Shown here piece after piece: positions 59,708-64,000 of a stretch of 64,000 nucleotides of DNA. The stretch lies in contig JBASWL010000021.1 in the NCBI GenBank assembly GCA_049276455.1, positions 124,001 through 188,000 of the forward strand. The letters are read 5' to 3'. Within the stretch, counting starts at the first letter, position 1; every line of letters begins with the position of its first letter. Under the pieces are notes generated by a model. That model did not search any database and had not been told where the DNA came from. It saw only the letters and a program-made list of their open reading frames with translations. Source of the DNA: Georgfuchsia sp049276455 (GTDB taxonomy: Bacteria; Pseudomonadota; Gammaproteobacteria; Burkholderiales; Rhodocyclaceae). The position numbers and the translations under genes are program-made.

Positions 59708-61819
59708 TCATGTCGACAGTTTCGACAGGTCGGCGACGCGGTTCATGGCGGCATGCAGGTTGGACAGCAGCGCAAGGCGGTTGTTGCGCAATTTATCATC
59801 GTCCACGTTGACCATTACCTCATTGAAAAACGCGTCGACCGGTACTTTGAGTGCGGCGAGAGATTTCAGCGAACCGGTGTAGTCGCCTGCATCGAAAGCG
59901 ATATCGGCACGTTGCTTCACGTCGCCCAGCGACCAGTGCAATGCCACTTCGGCAGTTTCGTTGAGCAGATTTCCGTCCACCTGCGTGGCTATTTCACCAT
60001 CGACCTTTTTCAGGATGTTGCCAACACGCTTGTTGGCGGCGGCGAGGCTTTGGGCTTCCGGTAGCGCTGCGAAGGCATGCACGGCGGCGAGACGTTTGGG
60101 AACAAGATCGAGATTTCCATCACGCTGCGACAACACAGCATCGACTTCCTGTGGGCTGTAGCCCTGTTCGCGAAGCAAGCCGGCGAACCGTTCGAACATG
60201 AAACCGGACAAATCACTGTGTGCCTGTCCAATCAGGCCGTGTGGAAATGCCGCAAAGGCAATATTGATCAGATCGTGCAAGGATACTTTGAGGTTTCGCT
60301 CGACAAGAATCCGGATCACACCCAAGGCATGGCGCCGCAGTGCGAAGGGATCCTTGTCGCCAGTCGGGATCTGGCCGATGCCGAACATGCCGGCCAGTGT
60401 TTCCAGCTTGTCTGCCAATGCCACCACAGTGCCAATCTGACCACGCGGCAGACTGTCGCCGGCAAAGCGCGGTTTGTAGTGATCTTCGATGGCATCGGCA
60501 ACATCGGCTGGCAGCCCATCATGCAGCGCGTAATAGCGCCCCATGATGCCTTGCAGTTCGGGGAATTCGCCCACCATGTCGGTCAGCAAGTCTGCTTTCG
60601 CCAGCAGCGCGGCCTGTTCGGCCTGATTCGCCAATGCATCGTCGCCGAGTTGCGTGCCTATGGCGCGGGCAATAGAGCAGACGCGCTGCGTGCGCTCGCC
60701 CTGCGTGCCGAGCTTGTTGTGATAGACCACCTTGGCTAATCCCGATACTCGTGATTCGAGCGGCTTCTTGCGGTCCTGATCGAAAAAAAACTTTGCATCG
60801 GCCAGGCGCGGACGTACCACGCGCTCGTTGCCTTCGATCACGTTGCTCGGGTCGCTGGGACGGATGTTGCTGACGATAAGGAATTTGTTGGTCAGCTTGC
60901 CTTCGGCATCGAGCAGCGGAAAGTATTTCTGGTTCGCCTTCATGGTCAGGATCAGGCATTCCTGCGGCACTTCGAGATAAGTCTCCTCGAACTGGCCGAT
61001 CAGTATATTGGGTCGCTCGACCAAGGCTGTCACTTCGTCGAGCAGCGCGTCGTCGTTGATGGGCTGGCCGCCAGCCTTTGCTGCAGCTTCCTTCAATTGC
61101 CGTGAAATCTCTTCGCGTCGCGCGGCGAAACTGGCGATTACCGCACCTTCCGTTTCCAGTTGCGTGGCGTAGCTGTCGGCATCCTTGAGCATGATGGGAT
61201 CGACACTTGCCTCGAAGCGATGGCCATGTGTTTCGCACCCCGCTTTCAGACCCAATACTTCAACCGGTACCACTTCAGCACCATGCAGAGCGACAAGGCC
61301 GTGGGCAGGGCGCACGAAGTTAACCGTCGTCCAGCCGTCGGCAAGTTGATAGGTCATGACCTTCGGAATCGGCAATGCTGCAAGTGCTGCTTCAATCGCC
61401 TTTTGCAATCCTGCTGCCAGCAACACGCCTTTTGTCACGCTGTCGAAGAACAACACTTCGGTCTTGCCATCCGATTCGCGCCTCAGCATGGGCACGGCGG
61501 AAGCCTCCGCGCCCAACGCAGTGAGCTTTTTCAACAACGCTGGCGTCGCCTTGCCATTGGCGTCGAGTCCGACACTCACTGGCATCAGTTTCAGTGATAT
61601 GGGTTTGTCAATCGCTTGTGTAGCCACCGCTGAAACATGTGCAGCAAGTCGGCGCGGTGAAGCAAACGAAGTCGTGGCTGATGCATCGCCACACAGTCCC
61701 TGTGCCTTCAGAGTTGCTGCAAGTGTCTGCGAAAAAACTTCGCCCAGCTTCTTGAGAGCCTTCGGCGGCAATTCCTCGACAAACAATTCGACCAGCAGGT
61801 TCTTGGTGTCCATACTCAT
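59708..61819 (-). CDS. glyS: Glycyl-tRNA synthetase beta subunit
   Basis: 703 residues. The N-terminal NLLVELFVEELPPKAL is diagnostic for the beta subunit. The B3/B4-like and HD-like regions and a C-terminal anticodon-binding part (AFFNEVMVNVDDDKLRNNRLALL) follow. Works in the alpha2beta2 enzyme with GlyQ. The ATG at 61819 overlaps the glyQ stop by 4 nt (ATGA). Confidence 0.97.
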   Translation of the reverse strand: MSMDTKNLLVELFVEELPPKALKKLGEVFSQTLAATLKAQGLCGDASATTSFASPRRLAAHVSAVATQAIDKPISLKLMPVSVGLDANGKATPALLKKLTALGAEASAVPMLRRESDGKTEVLFFDSVTKGVLLAAGLQKAIEAALAALPIPKVMTYQLADGWTTVNFVRPAHGLVALHGAEVVPVEVLGLKAGCETHGHRFEASVDPIMLKDADSYATQLETEGAVIASFAARREEISRQLKEAAAKAGGQPINDDALLDEVTALVERPNILIGQFEETYLEVPQECLILTMKANQKYFPLLDAEGKLTNKFLIVSNIRPSDPSNVIEGNERVVRPRLADAKFFFDQDRKKPLESRVSGLAKVVYHNKLGTQGERTQRVCSIARAIGTQLGDDALANQAEQAALLAKADLLTDMVGEFPELQGIMGRYYALHDGLPADVADAIEDHYKPRFAGDSLPRGQIGTVVALADKLETLAGMFGIGQIPTGDKDPFALRRHALGVIRILVERNLKVSLHDLINIAFAAFPHGLIGQAHSDLSGFMFERFAGLLREQGYSPQEVDAVLSQRDGNLDLVPKRLAAVHAFAALPEAQSLAAANKRVGNILKKVDGEIATQVDGNLLNETAEVALHWSLGDVKQRADIAFDAGDYTGSLKSLAALKVPVDAFFNEVMVNVDDDKLRNNRLALLSNLHAAMNRVADLSKLST

Positions 61820-62748
61820 GCCGCTTTCTTCGCTGCAAGTTGTGCCAGCACTTCTTCGGCATGCGGCCTGCAAGCCATCGGGAACCCGAGTCGCACGCGG
61901 CTATCCAGATAGGCTTGGGCCACGGCACGGGCGAGGTTGCGGATGCGACCGATGTAGGCGGCGCGCTCCGTTACCGAGATTGCGCCGCGCGCATCGAGCA
62001 GGTTGAATGTGTGAGCCGCCTTGAGCACCTGTTCGTAGGCGGGCAGCGCAAGCTGCTCCCGGATCAGATGCTGCGCCTGTTTCTCATGTGCGCCGAAAGC
62101 AGAGAACAAAAACTCGGCGTTGCTGTGCTCGAAGTTGTAGGTGGATTGCTCGACTTCGTTCTGGTGATACACGTCGCCGTAGCTGAGCCCTTTTGTCCAG
62201 ACGAGATCGTAAACATTCTCAACGCTTTGCAAGTACATGGCGAGACGTTCCAGACCGTAAGTGATTTCGCCGGTGATGGGTTTGCAGTCGATACCGCCGA
62301 CCTGTTGGAAATAGGTGAACTGCGTGACCTCCATGCCGTTCAGCCAGACTTCCCAGCCCAGGCCCCAGGCACCGAGGGTCGGGTTTTCCCAGTCGTCCTC
62401 GACGAAACGGATGTCGTTCTGCTTGAGGTCGAAGCCGAGGGCTTCGAGCGAGCCGAGATAGAGTTCGATGATGTTTTCCGGAGCAGGTTTCAGCACTACC
62501 TGATACTGGTAGTAGTGCTGCAAGCGGTTCGGGTTTTCGCCGTAGCGACCGTCCTTGGGGCGGCGTGAAGGCTGCACGTAGCCAGCCTTCCACGGCTCGG
62601 GGCCGAGGGCACGAAGAAAGGTGGCAGTGTGGCTGGTGCCGGCACCGACTTCCATGTCATAGGATTGCAAGAGGGCGCAGCCCTTACCGGCCCAATACTG
62701 CTGCAGCCGCAGGATCAACTCCTGAAACGTCGGTTTTTCTGTTGCCAT
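61816..62748 (-). CDS. glyQ: Glycyl-tRNA synthetase alpha subunit
   Basis: 310 residues from the ATG at 62748 (an ATG at 62754 adds two residues). Class II core with TFQELILRLQQYWAGKGCALLQSYDMEVGAGTSHTATFLRALGP, then YVQPSRRPKDGRYGENPNRLQHYYQYQVVLKP and the motif-3 region GEITYGLERLAMYLQ. First gene of glyQ-glyS. Confidence 0.97.
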   Translation of the reverse strand: MATEKPTFQELILRLQQYWAGKGCALLQSYDMEVGAGTSHTATFLRALGPEPWKAGYVQPSRRPKDGRYGENPNRLQHYYQYQVVLKPAPENIIELYLGSLEALGFDLKQNDIRFVEDDWENPTLGAWGLGWEVWLNGMEVTQFTYFQQVGGIDCKPITGEITYGLERLAMYLQSVENVYDLVWTKGLSYGDVYHQNEVEQSTYNFEHSNAEFLFSAFGAHEKQAQHLIREQLALPAYEQVLKAAHTFNLLDARGAISVTERAAYIGRIRNLARAVAQAYLDSRVRLGFPMACRPHAEEVLAQLAAKKAA

Positions 62749-62804
62749 GAACATGCCTGTCAGTCGCGAAAGCGCGATTTTACAGGCTCGGGCGGCTTAT
62801 CTGG

Positions 62805-64000
62805 CTAAACCAGATGTTTGAAGGTCTGGTAAAAAATAAAACTCACTACCCACGCCAGCGCCAGTGGCCAAGCCACGGCCAGCAGGGTGAACTTGAGACT
62901 GCGCGATTCGGCGCGCAGTGTGGCGATTGTCGACAGGCAGGGCGTGTAGATCAGCGTGAATAACATGAAGCTGTAGGCCTGTACCCAATTGAAGCTGTGG
63001 CCGATCTGGCTGGTCAGCGCAACGCCTTCCATGCCGTAGATTACCGCCAGTGCGCCGATCACCACTTCCTTGGCGACGAAGCCGAAGATCAGCGCGATGG
63101 TAAGTTTTTCGTCGATGCCGATCGGACCCAATACCGGCTGCATGAAGCTGCCGATGATGCCGGAATAGCTCCCGGCGCCGGCCGGGGTGACGCCAACCGG
63201 CAGATGCGTCAGCAACCACACCAGTACCACGCCGGCAATAATGATCTTGCTGGCGCGCAGCAGGAAGTGACGCGCTTCGAGCCAGCCGCGCGTCCACACC
63301 TGTCGCAACGTTGGCAGGCGATAGGGCGGTAGCTCAATGACGAAAGGCTCGTCAGACTTGAATTCCTTGCTGCCCTTGAAAATCAGCGCCGTTAGAAAGG
63401 CTGTGACGAAGCTGGCGATATACAGAGACAGCAACACGAACGGCGCATGGCGCGGTGAGAACAGTGCGCCGATGATGAACAGGAATACCTGCAGGCGTGC
63501 CGAGCAGAGCGAGAACGGAATCACCAGCATCGAGAGCAGGCGTAGAGGCCGGCTACGCATGACGCGGGTGCCCATCAGCGCCGGCACGTTGCAGCCGAAG
63601 CCCATCAGCAGCATGACGAAACTGCGACCGTCAAGTCCCATTCTCGCCATCAGCGCGTCCATCAGATAAGCGGCGCGAGAGAGATAGCCGGAGTCTTCAA
63701 TAATTGCCATGAAGAAGAAGAACAGCACGATCATCGGCACAAAGCTGGCGACAGTCGACACCCCATCGTAAACTCCCTCGATGATGAAACCGCGCGCCAG
63801 CTCGGGCAGACTTGAGACCACAGGGGTAAGCACATGGGTGCCGAATGCGCCAAGCACTTGCATCACCGCGCTCTGGATCGGCGCGCCAAGCCAGAACACG
63901 CCCGCAAAAACACCGAACATGGCGAGAAAAAACAACGGCAGCCCCCACACCTTGTGCATCAGGGCATCATCGAGCTTGTCGCTGAAGCGCTCCGGCAGCA
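62805..64000 (-). CDS. feoB: Ferrous iron transporter FeoB, C-terminal part (runs off the window)
   Basis: About 398 residues of the membrane half. The frame continues past base 64000, so the N-terminal G domain is outside. Family motifs include ERFSDKLDDALMHKVWGLP at the junction to the membrane part, the two Gate domains (GFGCNVPALMGTRVM and GFVAKEVVIGALAVIYG) and the conserved TPCLSTIATLRAE. Imports Fe2+ across the inner membrane. No feoC-like gene follows before glyQ on this strand. Confidence 0.95.
   Translation of the reverse strand, partial: LPERFSDKLDDALMHKVWGLPLFFLAMFGVFAGVFWLGAPIQSAVMQVLGAFGTHVLTPVVSSLPELARGFIIEGVYDGVSTVASFVPMIVLFFFFMAIIEDSGYLSRAAYLMDALMARMGLDGRSFVMLLMGFGCNVPALMGTRVMRSRPLRLLSMLVIPFSLCSARLQVFLFIIGALFSPRHAPFVLLSLYIASFVTAFLTALIFKGSKEFKSDEPFVIELPPYRLPTLRQVWTRGWLEARHFLLRASKIIIAGVVLVWLLTHLPVGVTPAGAGSYSGIIGSFMQPVLGPIGIDEKLTIALIFGFVAKEVVIGALAVIYGMEGVALTSQIGHSFNWVQAYSFMLFTLIYTPCLSTIATLRAESRSLKFTLLAVAWPLALAWVVSFIFYQTFKHLV

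Overview
The window looks like chromosomal DNA of a betaproteobacterium, probably of the Rhodocyclales/Nitrosomonadales type. This is inferred from gene content and order; no database was searched. The supporting blocks are thiS-thiG-trmB, rph-rdgB-hemW, yicC/gmk-rpoZ-spoT followed by a DUF3460-type gene, ybgC-tolQRAB-pal-cpoB-queE-queC, leuS-lptE-holA-proA and glyQ-glyS-gmhB-plsC. Coding density is high and no gap without a gene exceeds 300 bases; the longest are rph-yicC (278), uvrD-47670 (268), leuS-lptE (195), sulfotransferase-rlmI (175) and tolQ-tolR (154).

Layout. 1-6.9 kb: ubiE (5' end cut by the window edge), topB converging on oxyR, tRNA-Gly(CCC), then thiS-thiG, an exported protein of unknown function, and trmB. 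6.9-9.4 kb, minus strand: rph-rdgB-hemW. 9.6-15.8 kb: yicC, a membrane diguanylate cyclase with a heme-c motif, gmk-rpoZ-spoT, and a DUF3460 gene. 15.9-29.7 kb: the main accessory region, a two-partner secretion locus with a TpsB transporter, a TpsA exoprotein of about 3758 residues, and a FecR-domain protein overlapping the tpsA 3' end. A sulfotransferase gene converges on it. 30.7-45.2 kb: rlmI, then on the minus strand ptsH-ptsI, the Tol-Pal/queuosine cluster, dnaE and an orphan ParA-like ATPase. 45.2-55.5 kb: uvrD, a 111-residue orphan, leuS-lptE-holA, a Lig E-type exported DNA ligase, proA and ogt. 55.5-64 kb, minus strand: gloA and a hemerythrin diguanylate cyclase, a tandem of M48/YgjP-like genes of which one lacks its catalytic site, plsC, gmhB, glyS, glyQ and the 3' part of feoB.

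How the genes relate. Most of the window is housekeeping: envelope integrity (Tol-Pal, LptE), translation (LeuRS, GlyRS, tRNA-Gly, RlmI, TrmB), DNA replication and repair (DnaE, HolA, UvrD, TopB, Ogt, RdgB), and cofactors (thiazole, queuosine, ubiquinone, heme chaperone). Superimposed on it are surface and signalling functions: the giant adhesin locus and two diguanylate cyclases with different metal sensor modules (c-type heme and di-iron hemerythrin), which suggests redox- or oxygen-linked control of surface life.

The least conventional signals are: a perfect 31-bp inverted repeat that puts the same promoter-like sequence on tRNA-Gly and on an apparently leaderless thiS; two hairpins with a near-identical 15-nt loop but different, still paired stems lying directly on the start regions of holA and ogt; a Gly/Tyr-rich modular domain in TpsA beside a sulfotransferase gene; a stretch of atypical codon use inside leuS; and the dead/live metallopeptidase tandem.
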